From JAGQPD01 sp020426865 (GTDB taxonomy: Bacteria > Planctomycetota > Planctomycetia > Pirellulales > Pirellulaceae): a stretch of 64,000 nucleotides of DNA. The notes below the pieces were generated by a model. That model saw only the letters and a program-made list of their open reading frames with translations, had not been told where the DNA came from and ran no database searches. Of the stretch, positions 44,414 to 54,417 are shown one piece after another (position 1 is the first letter of the stretch; each line of letters starts with the position of its first letter). Where the stretch lies: the NCBI GenBank assembly GCA_041399065.1, contig JAWKTN010000006.1, positions 248,001 through 312,000 of the forward strand, given 5' to 3'. Both the position numbers and the translations under genes were made by a program.

Positions 44414-45598
44414 GTGAAATACTCCATCGCCGAAAACAACGAGGATCTACGTCGGCTTGTCGCCCAAATGGCCGATGCGCAGGTGATCGCGTTTGACACC
44501 GAGTTCGTGTCGGAATTCACCTACCGGCCCGATCTCTGTCTGTTGCAAGTGGCGGCCGATGGCCACCTTTGGGTGGTCGACCCTCATGCGATCGCATCGA
44601 TCGACGAATTCTGGAATGCGCTTTGCCAGGGGAATCACGTCACCATTGTGCATGCAGGTCGCGAAGAATTTCGATTCTGCCGCCGAGCGGTTGGTCGCGT
44701 TCCTGCAAACTGGTTCGACGTACAATTGGCAGCGGGATTGATCGGGTTGGAATATCCGACATCGTACGGCAAGCTGCTGACCCGATTGCTCAATCGCAAG
44801 CTTCCCAAGGGAGAAACTCGCACCGATTGGCGGCGGCGTCCCCTGTCGCAGGCTCAACTGGAATACGCCCTGCAGGACGTTGTGCATTTGGAACCGCTCT
44901 ATCAACAACTGTCCGCTCGCCTCCAAAAATTGGGACGACGATCGTGGTTGGACGACGAAAACGCCCGGTGGCAACAGGATGTGATTGATAGTGACGAGCG
45001 AGAACGGTGGCGACGCGTATCTGGTACTTCCGGGTTGGGACCTCGCGCGTTGTTGGCCGTGAAGTACTTGTGGCAATGGCGAGAAGAGCAAGCCGAGCAG
45101 CGGGACTGCATTCCCAAACGCGTGCTGCGCGACGATCTGATCGTCGAACTTGCTCGGCGAGGACGAGCGGAGGTTCATCAGATTCGCGCAATCCGTGGCA
45201 TGGAACGCGGGGACCTGAAAAAACAGATGGCCGCGATCTCCGACTGCCTCGTGCGTGCCGAAAAAGCGTCTGCTGACGAATTGCCGAAAACCGATAGAAC
45301 GTCGATCCCAGCACAGGTACCGGTCATGGCACAGTTCCTCAATACGGCACTGGCGAGCATTGCGCGACAGCAAGATCTTGCCCCCGGGATTGTCGGCACG
45401 GTCCAGGATCTTCGCGATCTGATCGCCTACCATTTGGGATTGTGGCCGAACGGGGAAGAGCTGCCATTGTTGGCGCGAGGATGGCGCGCTGGTGTCGTCG
45501 GCAAACAGATCGAAGACCTGTTGGACGGTCGACTCGGGATCCGCATTCGCGACCCGTTGGCCGACGAGCCGCTGAGTTTCGTTAAGCTTGATCCGTAG
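44414..45598 (+). CDS. rnd: Ribonuclease D-like 3'-5' exonuclease
   Basis: A 394-residue DEDD-family exoribonuclease trimming tRNA and other small RNA 3' ends. Exo I is VIAFDTEFVSE (D28, E30), Exo II lies in IVHAGREEFRF, and Exo III in YALQDVVHLEPLY. A first HRDC-type helical domain (about 205-290) is readable (RALLAVKYLWQWREEQAEQR, IRAIRGMERGDL), with a second one after it. The start is GTG. It resembles E. coli RNase D over its whole length (375 residues there). Confidence 0.93.
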   Translation: MKYSIAENNEDLRRLVAQMADAQVIAFDTEFVSEFTYRPDLCLLQVAADGHLWVVDPHAIASIDEFWNALCQGNHVTIVHAGREEFRFCRRAVGRVPANWFDVQLAAGLIGLEYPTSYGKLLTRLLNRKLPKGETRTDWRRRPLSQAQLEYALQDVVHLEPLYQQLSARLQKLGRRSWLDDENARWQQDVIDSDERERWRRVSGTSGLGPRALLAVKYLWQWREEQAEQRDCIPKRVLRDDLIVELARRGRAEVHQIRAIRGMERGDLKKQMAAISDCLVRAEKASADELPKTDRTSIPAQVPVMAQFLNTALASIARQQDLAPGIVGTVQDLRDLIAYHLGLWPNGEELPLLARGWRAGVVGKQIEDLLDGRLGIRIRDPLADEPLSFVKLDP

Positions 45599-45660
45599 GC
45601 CGCATCTTGATCCCTACTGGTTTTAAGCTGCGCGCTGCGCAACCGTCGAGCCTCACACTC

Positions 45661-45681
45661 TTGTTCCGATAATCGGAACAA
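45661..45681. promoter_or_regulatory. Perfect 9-bp inverted repeat after rnd and before the kinase-TPR gene
   Basis: TTGTTCCGA and TCGGAACAA are exact inverse copies with a TAA loop, 62 bases after the rnd stop and 158 bases before the kinase start. The same GTTCCGA half-site recurs, with opposite arm order, in an inverted repeat after the kinase gene (49403-49435). It could be a terminator without a U-run or a protein-binding site. Confidence 0.5.
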
Positions 45682-45838
45682 ACGGCAACACCGACATCCG
45701 CACCCTCGGTGTTCTGCGAACCTTCCACAGGATCGTCGTGTTGTACTCGGCGTTGATTCTAGATTTGATGGACTGAACAATTCTGCCCGGACGCCGGTAT
45801 GATTACGTTCGCCACTGTTCACCCCGCGCCTTGCCGAT

Positions 45839-48800
45839 ATGGTTTTATCCAACGACGTTGCCATTCGCTGGATTCGTTCCGCGCTGGAGATGCATCTCCT
45901 TGATAGCGCCGAGGCCGCGCAGTTTCTGCTCGAGGCCGCCGATGGCGACCACTCGTTGTACCGTGTCGTGTCGGCCCATTTCACTGATTGTCCGGTCCGA
46001 CTCGCGGAACTCCATGCATTGCTCGAGCAGTTGCGTGACGATCCTTATGCGACGATCCTGACGGATGCCGACAACGGTCCGGACAGCGTTTCCCTACCCT
46101 CGTGCGACACCGACGAACCCACCACGCCGAACGGAAGGCCACAGTCCAAATCAGCTCGTAAGCCCCCGGAAGAGAGCACGAACCGCCGTCGGACTTGCGA
46201 AGCGGCTGGGAAGCAACATTTGCCGATGCCCTTGTTATCGGGTATCGACCGTTATGATTTGCAGGCGGAGATCGGGCGTGGTGGTTGCGGCGTGGTTTCC
46301 CAAGCGCTCGACCGCCAGCTTCAGCGAACGGTCGTGTTGAAACGTATCGCTGATCGGCTTACGGGTTCCGACGAAATCGTGCAGAGGTTTTTGAATGAAG
46401 CCCGCATCACGGGACAATTGGAACATCCCGGCATTGTTCCGGTCTACGAAATGGGGCTCGACGAACACGGTCTGCCGTTCTACGCCATGAGGCAGATTCG
46501 TGGCGTGACGATGGCAGATCGAATTCGTGCGTTGCATCAGCTGCCGGCCGGACGCGAGCGGATCGTGCTGCAACGGCAATTGTTGGACCGGTTTCGAGAC
46601 GTCTGCCAAACGCTCGCATATGCTCACCATTCGGGAGTCATCCATCGCGACTTGAAACCAGCCAACGTCATGATCGGAGAATTCGGCGAAACCGTATTGC
46701 TCGATTGGGGGTTGGCTCGCAAGCTAAGCAAAGCAGGCAAGACGTGTAGCAGGGAGTCCGGACACGACGACAGTGACGACGAAACGTTGCCATCAGGCAT
46801 CCGCGAAGACAGTGCCTCGGCGACAGGAGAGTCCGCCGAGGTGCCCCGTGGTTGTGCTGCTTCATACTCGGAATTGACTCAGCACGGCACAATCATGGGA
46901 ACTGCCACGTATATGGCGCCAGAGCAGGCGCTCGGGCAGACACATCTCGTCAACGAGCAGTCCGACGTGTTTTCGCTGGGTGTGATCCTGTACGAGCTTC
47001 TTTCCGGTACCTCCCCTTTCAAGACAGACAGCGTTGAGACGACGATCCAGCGCGTTGCGCAGTGTAAGTTTCGTCCGCTGCGTGATCTCGATAGAAGTAT
47101 CCCGCGCCCACTTGCGGCAATCTGCGAACGGGCCATGCGGCGGGCGCAGGAGGATCGATACCAGTCAGCTTACGAGCTTGCCGCCGACTTGGAGAGCTTT
47201 CTGGCGGGCGGTCCCGTCGGCGTGTATCGGGAGCGCGCGTGGGAACGGCTCGATCGCGTTGCGAATAAACACCCGGTCGTTTTCCGAACGATCTTCGTCG
47301 GAAGTCTGCTGGTTGCAGCGATTTCGCTGACGGCGGCAAACCGGATTGCAGTTTCCCATTCGCATGAACGACAGGCCAGGGAAACGGCGGTCGTCGCGAG
47401 GAACGACGCGGAAGCGGCATGGGCGGGCGAACGCGATTCGCGGATGCGAACGCAAACTCAATTGGTCGCGTCACGTGATGCCGCTGACAAATGGCTACTT
47501 CAACTGAGCGGTGATCTACAGTTTTATCCGGGTTTGCAGCCACTACGCCGGAAGCTCATCGAACAAGGTCGAGAACACTATCATCAGCTGCTTGCCGATT
47601 CTCTCGCCACACACCAAGCGTTGCGTCGCCTTCCCAAAGCCGCTGATCCGTTAGAAGTCGTGATATCGGCAACGGAGGTGGCTCGCAACTACCTCCGTAG
47701 TGGTGACCTTTCCCATTTGGCTGGGGACGATGCGGCTGCAATGACGCACTTCTGCGCCACCGAACAACTGCTCCTCGACACATTAAATCATACCGGTTTC
47801 GGTCTCCAACAGGATCCTGTGTTAGCGACGCAGATGGCGAACGCTTGGATTGGCAAGTCGCTGGCCCGCCCGCCCGCTGCCGAAGACAACGACCTTGATA
47901 GAGACATCGTTCGCGCCATCGACATGCTGACCGAAGTGCTGGCCGCGGACCCGGATTGCGACGATGCCCGTCACGCGTTGGTGCGCGCCCGCGCGTTGGC
48001 CGCACGCACTGCCGCGGACCACCAGGCGTGGCAAGATGCTGACGAACTGATTTCGCAGGCGCTGCCGGATGCCCAAATCCTGTGTGGCCGAAACGCTGCG
48101 CCGGGAACCCAGAAGCTCTACGGTACGCTCCTGGAAGACCGTGCCAGGTTCTGCTATCGAGCCGGGGACTACAAACGAAGCGCGGTGGTTTGTCGTGACT
48201 TGCTGATGTACTACGAACAGGCCTTGTCGGAATCCCCGACACGACCCGATCTGCTGGAATCTCGATCGTTAGCCGCGTCGCTGTTGGGGTCGTGCCTGCT
48301 TGCCCAGTCGCGTGCTGTTCCAGCGATCGATGCGTATCAGGACGCACAACAAGACCTGGAGCGTGCCTGGGAGTTGCTATACGGCGAACGGTTCTACCGC
48401 GAAAATCGTGCCACGCTCGCTGCCAACTTGGCAGAAGCTCATCAGGAATGCGATGATTCGCAGGCCGCAGTTGCGTCGGCGCGCGATGCGGTTGCCCAAC
48501 TGCGATGGCTGATCCAATGCGATGGAGTTACCAACGACCGAATCTACCGCATGGCTCGTTGCTACTTGCTGCTGGCAAGCAATTTGTGCGACCAGCGGTC
48601 GCTCGAGGCGCGTCAATGGCTAGGGCAGAGTCGGACGCTGATTGATCATCTCAGACATCTCGGCGAATCGGTGGCCGATCCCCTGATGGCACGACAACTG
48701 CTTGTCGCCATCGACGTCGCCTGGTTGGAAGGGGACATCGAAACATCCCACCAGACAATGGAAGAACTTGACCAATTCCTGAGCCAACACGCGGCGGGGA

Positions 48801-49363
48801 TTTCCGATGATCAACAACTGTTGTTCACAGCGTTGGCCGGTTGTCGCCGGTTACAGATCCAGTATCATTCTGTCGCTGCACCCTGGCCCGCCGATGCGTC
48901 ACTCTCACGACAGCTTGAAGAACTGGCCCACTTGGCAGACTTGGCGGCAATGCACGGCGATCAAGTTGTCGCGGAGGAATGCCACCGCTATCTTGCCCGG
49001 ATCTTTTGTGAAGGAACGGATAGTGCCGGCCGCAGCGCATGGGTGTTTCTGCCAGAGGCGGTTGAGGTGACACAACACTGGGCTGCACGCAATCCCGAGT
49101 CCCCCTCTGCTTGGCACTGGTACGCTGAGGCACTGCTGTTGAAGGGCGACCTGCAAGAGGCAGAGGGGGCCATAGCCAAGGCCATTGCGCTTCGCAACGA
49201 GCACGCCATTGTGGATGACGCAATTCTGCGTGCCGTCATCGCTTCACGAATTGGTCGTGAGGTGGCCTCGGAGTGGCGGTCGATCGCACTGCAAGGATCC
49301 GAACAGTCGCCAAGTCATTCATCGCACCGAGAATTCTTACTGCGGCTGCTGGAAACGGACTGA
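45839..49363 (+). CDS. Membrane Ser/Thr protein kinase with TPR-like periplasmic/extracytoplasmic region
   Basis: An 1174-residue Hanks-type kinase. After a 135-residue N-terminal region come the kinase motifs: glycine loop IGRGGCGVV (145-153), VVLKRI (K168), NEARI (E187), HRDLKPANVM (D271), LDWGLAR in place of DFG, and MAPEQALG. An acidic low-complexity insert (about 301-345) sits in the activation segment. One membrane helix (about 481-500) separates the kinase from a roughly 670-residue helical region resembling degenerate tetratricopeptide repeats (YAEALLLKGDLQEAEGAIAK near the end). This is the usual planctomycete kinase plan; targets are unknown. The DFG-to-DWG change is common in this group and keeps the metal-binding Asp. 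Confidence 0.92.
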   Translation: MVLSNDVAIRWIRSALEMHLLDSAEAAQFLLEAADGDHSLYRVVSAHFTDCPVRLAELHALLEQLRDDPYATILTDADNGPDSVSLPSCDTDEPTTPNGRPQSKSARKPPEESTNRRRTCEAAGKQHLPMPLLSGIDRYDLQAEIGRGGCGVVSQALDRQLQRTVVLKRIADRLTGSDEIVQRFLNEARITGQLEHPGIVPVYEMGLDEHGLPFYAMRQIRGVTMADRIRALHQLPAGRERIVLQRQLLDRFRDVCQTLAYAHHSGVIHRDLKPANVMIGEFGETVLLDWGLARKLSKAGKTCSRESGHDDSDDETLPSGIREDSASATGESAEVPRGCAASYSELTQHGTIMGTATYMAPEQALGQTHLVNEQSDVFSLGVILYELLSGTSPFKTDSVETTIQRVAQCKFRPLRDLDRSIPRPLAAICERAMRRAQEDRYQSAYELAADLESFLAGGPVGVYRERAWERLDRVANKHPVVFRTIFVGSLLVAAISLTAANRIAVSHSHERQARETAVVARNDAEAAWAGERDSRMRTQTQLVASRDAADKWLLQLSGDLQFYPGLQPLRRKLIEQGREHYHQLLADSLATHQALRRLPKAADPLEVVISATEVARNYLRSGDLSHLAGDDAAAMTHFCATEQLLLDTLNHTGFGLQQDPVLATQMANAWIGKSLARPPAAEDNDLDRDIVRAIDMLTEVLAADPDCDDARHALVRARALAARTAADHQAWQDADELISQALPDAQILCGRNAAPGTQKLYGTLLEDRARFCYRAGDYKRSAVVCRDLLMYYEQALSESPTRPDLLESRSLAASLLGSCLLAQSRAVPAIDAYQDAQQDLERAWELLYGERFYRENRATLAANLAEAHQECDDSQAAVASARDAVAQLRWLIQCDGVTNDRIYRMARCYLLLASNLCDQRSLEARQWLGQSRTLIDHLRHLGESVADPLMARQLLVAIDVAWLEGDIETSHQTMEELDQFLSQHAAGISDDQQLLFTALAGCRRLQIQYHSVAAPWPADASLSRQLEELAHLADLAAMHGDQVVAEECHRYLARIFCEGTDSAGRSAWVFLPEAVEVTQHWAARNPESPSAWHWYAEALLLKGDLQEAEGAIAKAIALRNEHAIVDDAILRAVIASRIGREVASEWRSIALQGSEQSPSHSSHREFLLRLLETD

Positions 49364-49402
49364 TCCGGTGGAAGAACCGACATAAGTTCGCTAATTGCTA
49401 CT

Positions 49403-49435
49403 GTCGGAACGATTCTCGCGATGGGACGTTCCGAC
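49403..49435 (+). terminator. Perfect 9-bp stem after the kinase-TPR gene
   Basis: GTCGGAACG (49403-49411) and CGTTCCGAC (49427-49435) pair exactly around a 15-base loop, 39 bases after the kinase stop and upstream of the TonB receptor gene. No U-tract follows. It shares the TCGGAAC/GTTCCGA half-site with the stem upstream of the kinase gene. Confidence 0.45.
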
Positions 49436-49568
49436 CAAGGAGAATTCTGCAAATAATACCGTGGAGGAGGTAGCGGTTGGACGATTTTTGAATGGACCGC
49501 GTCTGACGCCCAAATTGCAGCGCGACAACTGACAGACACGGGCACAGATTCCAAGGACGGAAGCCCCA

Positions 49569-51863
49569 ATGCATCTCGCTCGGTTCGGTGGCCAACTCGT
49601 AGCGTCGCTCGATTGCCAGCGACGATCGTTGCTAGCGATGACCGCAATGCTCGCCGCCACGTGGGCGATCGGTTTATCACCTTCCGCACCGAGTTGGGCT
49701 CAGGGACTTCCGTTGGAACCGATTCGTCGGGAGGAATCGCGGGTAGATGGCCCCGGGGTCGGACCAGTGGCAGGCGAGCTGCCGGAGTTGAGAACGGCAC
49801 TGCTGGGGGGAATATCTGTTGTTTCAGAATTACCTTTCGATCGACAGACGAAGGTGACCGGACCAGCGGCCGAAGCGGTGTTGGGTGGCGAGGCGGCATT
49901 TCGAAACACGACAGATTCTGGAAACCTGGTTAGCAAGTCGCTTTCGGTGCGAGGGGTATCGAGCCAACAGCGAACTCCGATCACGACGGACACACGGGTG
50001 CGTGGCGAGCGGGTTGGTCAGCTGTTAGCGACTGGATCGTACTGGACGCCCGTCCGCATGGACCTCGATACGATGCTGAGTAAGATCGACTCGCGGTTAA
50101 TCGACAGTTTGATCGTCATCAAGGGGCCGTACAGTCCACGTTATGGTCCGGGGTTCAGTTTCATCGACATCGACCTGCTGGGAACGCCACGATTCGACGA
50201 GGGCTTTGAGTCCCATGGCACGTCAAGTGTTGACTACGTGACGAATGGCGCGCAGTGGTACGGTCGCCAGACGTTTTATGGGGGGGGTGTTGACTGGGGA
50301 TATCGCGCCAGCTATGGACATCGAACTGGCAGCGACTATCGAGACGGATCGGGCTATGCTTTGCCCAGCAGTTACAATTCTCGTGACGTCAACCTTGCAC
50401 TTGGCAAAGACTTTGGCGGGGCACGCCGAGTTGAGTTCAACTACTTGCGACTTGATCAGACGGGTGTGGAGTATCCGGGATTGGTGTTTGACACTCGATA
50501 TTTGCTGACGGACGGGTACGAAGTGAAGTACTACGATCAATCGCCCTGGCTGTCGGACCAGCATGTCTCTGAGTTTTGGTACAATCGTACGCATTTCGAA
50601 GGGGACACGCTCGGAATCGGCAAGAACCGGCAGATTCCCAATTTGCGTCAGATTTTGTTTTCTCCCAGTGGGGTCGACGGATTCGCGATCACCGATGGAT
50701 TTGGCAGTTCGCTCGGATATCGCACCGAGTCGACATTCGGCGATCCTGGCTATTCTCATGTGTCGGTGGGGACCGACATGATTCTGCTCCGGCAACGGAT
50801 TGACGACATCGAGCCGTTATTGCCTGCCAACGACAATAATTTCCCGCTGCCGCAGTCGGAGTCATTCGACTTTGGGTTTTATCTGGAGCGAGTGGCACCG
50901 GTGGGGGAGTTTGTACGTGTCAACACGGGGGCTCGCGTCGATGTGGTTCGCACACTGTCGTCGGGGGATGCCGATGGCTATGCCCCGCTTTTTACTCCCG
51001 AAGAGCTAGAACGCAATTTCACGACGTGGATGGTCTACAGCAGTTGCGACGTTGACTTGACGGATCATTGGATCGGCCGGGCTGGGATGGGATACGGACA
51101 GCGGCCGCCGACGTTGACGGAATTGTACGTCGACGCGTCGTTTATTGGAAGTTTACAGTCGGGGCTGACGTACTTGGAAGGCGATCAGAACCTCAAGCCC
51201 GAGACGCTACGTCAGATTGACGTAGGTTTGGCAGCAAACTACAATCGTTTTACGGGGGGAGCAGGTTGGTACTATGCATGGATTGACGACTACATTACCT
51301 ACGATGCTCTCACACCTGGTGCCGGGTACGATGGCTTGCCCTCAGGTGCCGGGTTCGTGAACACCAACCTGGCGACGTTGATGGGCGTTGAAGCGTATGG
51401 GCAGTATCGGGCGCTCAACCACCTGTCGATATTTGGCACGTTAAGTTATGTCGAGGGAACCGATCGGACTCGCAGTCAGACCAGCTACTTGAGTGACCCC
51501 GTATTGGACCGCAGCCTGGAGCCTGGGGTGCCGACCGAGCCGCTCCCGGGAATTCCGCCGTTGGATTCGAGAGTTGGCGTGAGTTATCACGATGTCGCGA
51601 AGAGCGTCTGGGCGCTCGAGTTTTCAATGCGGGCGGTGGCGCGGCAGAACCGAATTGCTGCCACGCTGGACGAGATCGAGACACCGGGCTTTGTCACATT
51701 GGACTTGCGCGGCTATCGGAGACTAGGGGCCGGATGGCTGTTGACCGCTGGCGTTGAGAACCTGACGGATCGCTTCTATCGCGAGCACCTCGACTATCGG
51801 ACAGGACTTGGCGTCTTCCGCCCCGGGATTGGATGTTACACCGGCTTGGAAGCTAATTACTAG
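49569..51863 (+). CDS. TonB-dependent outer-membrane receptor
   Basis: A 764-residue beta-barrel protein. A signal peptide ends near SAPSWAQG. The plug region (about 90-210) has the conserved LSVRGVSSQQRTPITTDTRV and DSLIVIKGPYSPRYGPGFSF segments. The rest alternates aromatic and polar residues in amphipathic strands, including PTLTELYVDASF, LKPETLRQIDVGL, and the final VENLTDRFYREHLDYRTG ending in Tyr. I cannot point to a clear TonB box or infer the substrate; nearby genes give no iron or sugar hint and no riboswitch is evident upstream. It is a single gene with AAGGACGGAAG before the ATG. Such receptors are much rarer in planctomycetes than in Proteobacteria or Bacteroidetes. Confidence 0.87.
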   Translation: MHLARFGGQLVASLDCQRRSLLAMTAMLAATWAIGLSPSAPSWAQGLPLEPIRREESRVDGPGVGPVAGELPELRTALLGGISVVSELPFDRQTKVTGPAAEAVLGGEAAFRNTTDSGNLVSKSLSVRGVSSQQRTPITTDTRVRGERVGQLLATGSYWTPVRMDLDTMLSKIDSRLIDSLIVIKGPYSPRYGPGFSFIDIDLLGTPRFDEGFESHGTSSVDYVTNGAQWYGRQTFYGGGVDWGYRASYGHRTGSDYRDGSGYALPSSYNSRDVNLALGKDFGGARRVEFNYLRLDQTGVEYPGLVFDTRYLLTDGYEVKYYDQSPWLSDQHVSEFWYNRTHFEGDTLGIGKNRQIPNLRQILFSPSGVDGFAITDGFGSSLGYRTESTFGDPGYSHVSVGTDMILLRQRIDDIEPLLPANDNNFPLPQSESFDFGFYLERVAPVGEFVRVNTGARVDVVRTLSSGDADGYAPLFTPEELERNFTTWMVYSSCDVDLTDHWIGRAGMGYGQRPPTLTELYVDASFIGSLQSGLTYLEGDQNLKPETLRQIDVGLAANYNRFTGGAGWYYAWIDDYITYDALTPGAGYDGLPSGAGFVNTNLATLMGVEAYGQYRALNHLSIFGTLSYVEGTDRTRSQTSYLSDPVLDRSLEPGVPTEPLPGIPPLDSRVGVSYHDVAKSVWALEFSMRAVARQNRIAATLDEIETPGFVTLDLRGYRRLGAGWLLTAGVENLTDRFYREHLDYRTGLGVFRPGIGCYTGLEANY

Positions 51864-51878
51864 CGACGACAGTCCAGT

Positions 51879-54263
51879 CTAGCGTCTCAGTTCCAGTTGT
51901 GGGACTGTTGGATCGGGTTCGGTAGCGACTTGATTGGTTTCGATTGCTTCGCCATAGTACTTAGTCCATTCTTCGGCGGCCAAGCGTGTTTCGGGGGCGG
52001 CACATTCGACTTCCGCACGGAAGACATGGTTGCCGGGGCGATATGCTCGGGCCGTGATCTTGAAGACCAATTCTTGTCCGGCCGTCAATCGGCCAATTGG
52101 GGCAAAGACGACTTGACCAGGCTGCAAATCACCGCGCCATCCTTGAACGGATACCGGTTCGATACCTCGTGAGAAATAACCGATCACCTGGATATTTTCC
52201 GCTGCCTTCGTACCACGATTGACGATTTTCACTTCGTACGCCGAGTCGGTACCTGTCAACACAGCTCCTGGCGGGTCATTGACGTATAACTTCAGGTCGG
52301 CGAGGGCCTCGACCCGAGTTACCGCGGATTTATTGGCGACCAGGTCTCCCGAGCCATCGATGTGTAACGTCATTCGGTTGTCGCCGGCGGATTGAAGGAC
52401 GCACTGCAGATCGAGCACGCGTGCTGTGCCCGGACGCAAGGCACCAATTCGCCAGTGAACGGTCCCTTGTTTTTCGTCGTATTTTCCCGCATCGGAACTG
52501 GATAGATACTGAGCACCGGCGGGCAGCGTGACCGTTGTCTGAGCGTCGACGGCGTCAGCGTCGCCGACATTCTCAATACGGAACTTGTACAACGCGTCCG
52601 TCCCAGCGTACTTGACGGGTGGACCCATGATCGTTAGCTGCAATTTCGCGCGCCGCACGACCACTTCCCGCGATCCTTCCGTCCGCAAGCCATTGTCCGC
52701 ATAGGCTTGGGCTTTCACTTCCAGTTTTCCCGCCTGCTGTGCAGTAAGCTCCAGCTCAATCGTACGGTGTTGACCGGCTTCGATGTCCCCGATCCGTCGT
52801 GCGCCACCATTATCGCGTCCAGGCGTGACCGGCAACAAATTCAGCACGACATTTTCTGCGGTACCGGTACCGGGATTGCTTAGGGTGATTGTATACAGTT
52901 TCGTGTCGCCATAGAGCACCTCGCCAGGTCCTTGCACTGTCATCTCCAGCTTGGGCTCCTGGACCTCAATCTGCGCCATTGAGTTGCCGTGTTTTAGTTG
53001 CCACCCGACGGCCAATTCGAAAGGTCGGCTTTGGCGTGGAATGATAGTCAGGTCGAGGTTCTCTCGGCCAGCGGCGCCAAGATCATCCAGATTCCAGCGA
53101 ATCAGGGTGTTTTGTTCGTCGTCAGTTTCGATGGCCGGATGGCCAATGCTTGCGCGATGACCGAGCACCTCGGCCCACGGCGGTACGGTTACGGACACCT
53201 CGACAAACCGTGCGTCGACGTTGCCAGTGTTGATCATCGTCACCCGATACGTCGCTTCCTTTCCAATCGTGATCTGTCGCGGCCCGATCGTTTCGAAGGA
53301 GAGCGATGGGGCGCGTCGACTAAACAACACGTTTGGATCGTTCTGGGGCTCAGCCGGCGCGATCGGCATCGTAGGTAGTTGTTGATGTGACGGAGATGCG
53401 TTGTTTCCCGAAGGGAGATTGTTTCGCAACGGCCGTGTCGGAATCGGTGAGTATTGGGGAGCACTGATTTCCCGCTCGACACCTTCGTAGGGTGCTACCG
53501 GCTCGGCGAGTTCCGGTTCCGGTACCGCCGTTGGCAACGGTTCGGTTGCCGGAGCCGGTACTGCTTCGGACGGAACCAACTCCGGTTCGAGTACCTCCTG
53601 CCGGGCAGGAAGTGGATCTTCGACCGGTTCCAGCTCTCGTAAGGTCGATTCGATCTTTCGTTTGGGAACAACAGGAAGCTGTCCTTCAAAGGGAGTAACT
53701 GCGTTACTGGCCGGTTTTCGGCCATCGTGATGGAAGGCGCTGCCGATGTCGTCGTCGATCATCCGGCGACGAATATCGAGCATTCGTTGTGAAGTAGCAC
53801 TTCGCAATAGATGATGACCACCTTCGTCGTTCCCGCCGAAGTTTGTCGATTCGGCCGGTGTCGATTGCAGCGCGTCCCAAGTCGAATCACCAGCCAAAGA
53901 TTCGTCCGCGGGTGACGCCGCACCGCTCGAGTCACTAGGACTCGTCATGGCTTGCGTCTGCTCAAGCGCTGCCGCTCCCGTCGAGTCAAGCGAGTCCGGT
54001 GTCGCTACCGCCGGCGAAGCCTCGTTGCTACTCGTATCCTCCGAACGAACGGCCGGCGTCGGCTGCCCATTTGACAGACTGAGGCGAGTCGCCGGTGTCG
54101 GCGCTCCTGTTGGCTTCGTTCCGCTTATCGGCGTTGCGATGCGGTCCAAATCGACACGCCTGGGTGGGGCGGATTGTTCCCCAGCCTCTAGCGCTGCTAC
54201 CATGACGAAGGTTGCCATGATCGTGGTGACTGCCAGACCGGGCGATGAGGTTGATCGGCGCAT
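51879..54263 (-). CDS. Exported protein with DUF11-type repeat domains
   Basis: A 794-residue secreted protein. A signal peptide (TTIMATFVMVAALEAGEQ) leads to a disordered region of about 300 residues rich in Pro, Glu, Ser and Ala. Residues about 325-780 contain four Ig-like DUF11/CARDB-type domains, recognisable by ITIGKEATYRVTMINTGNVD, VLYGDTKLYTITLSNPGTGT, YAGTDALYKFRIENVGDADA and VLTGTDSAYEVKIVNRGTKA. The pattern resembles cell-surface OmcB-like repeat proteins of planctomycetes and chlamydiae. A structural or adhesive envelope role is likely. It converges on the TonB receptor gene with only 15 bases between their stops. Confidence 0.87.
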   Translation of the reverse strand: MRRSTSSPGLAVTTIMATFVMVAALEAGEQSAPPRRVDLDRIATPISGTKPTGAPTPATRLSLSNGQPTPAVRSEDTSSNEASPAVATPDSLDSTGAAALEQTQAMTSPSDSSGAASPADESLAGDSTWDALQSTPAESTNFGGNDEGGHHLLRSATSQRMLDIRRRMIDDDIGSAFHHDGRKPASNAVTPFEGQLPVVPKRKIESTLRELEPVEDPLPARQEVLEPELVPSEAVPAPATEPLPTAVPEPELAEPVAPYEGVEREISAPQYSPIPTRPLRNNLPSGNNASPSHQQLPTMPIAPAEPQNDPNVLFSRRAPSLSFETIGPRQITIGKEATYRVTMINTGNVDARFVEVSVTVPPWAEVLGHRASIGHPAIETDDEQNTLIRWNLDDLGAAGRENLDLTIIPRQSRPFELAVGWQLKHGNSMAQIEVQEPKLEMTVQGPGEVLYGDTKLYTITLSNPGTGTAENVVLNLLPVTPGRDNGGARRIGDIEAGQHRTIELELTAQQAGKLEVKAQAYADNGLRTEGSREVVVRRAKLQLTIMGPPVKYAGTDALYKFRIENVGDADAVDAQTTVTLPAGAQYLSSSDAGKYDEKQGTVHWRIGALRPGTARVLDLQCVLQSAGDNRMTLHIDGSGDLVANKSAVTRVEALADLKLYVNDPPGAVLTGTDSAYEVKIVNRGTKAAENIQVIGYFSRGIEPVSVQGWRGDLQPGQVVFAPIGRLTAGQELVFKITARAYRPGNHVFRAEVECAAPETRLAAEEWTKYYGEAIETNQVATEPDPTVPQLELRR

Positions 54264-54417
54264 GAAATCATCCTGACTTGCTGAGTTGCGAAAAGTTTGC
54301 GCGATGTCTTTATCGGTTATGGCAACGTTGATGGTTTAGTCGACTTTGAGGATTTCGTGATTTCGCAAGAACCGTATCCCCGCCTTGACGAGGCGACAAC
54401 TATAGGGGGAATGCCAA

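Noticed and set aside
49364..49568. Cobalamin riboswitch upstream of the TonB receptor
   Set aside because: I looked for the conserved B12-box-like core and did not find it; only a simple stem after the kinase gene is visible.
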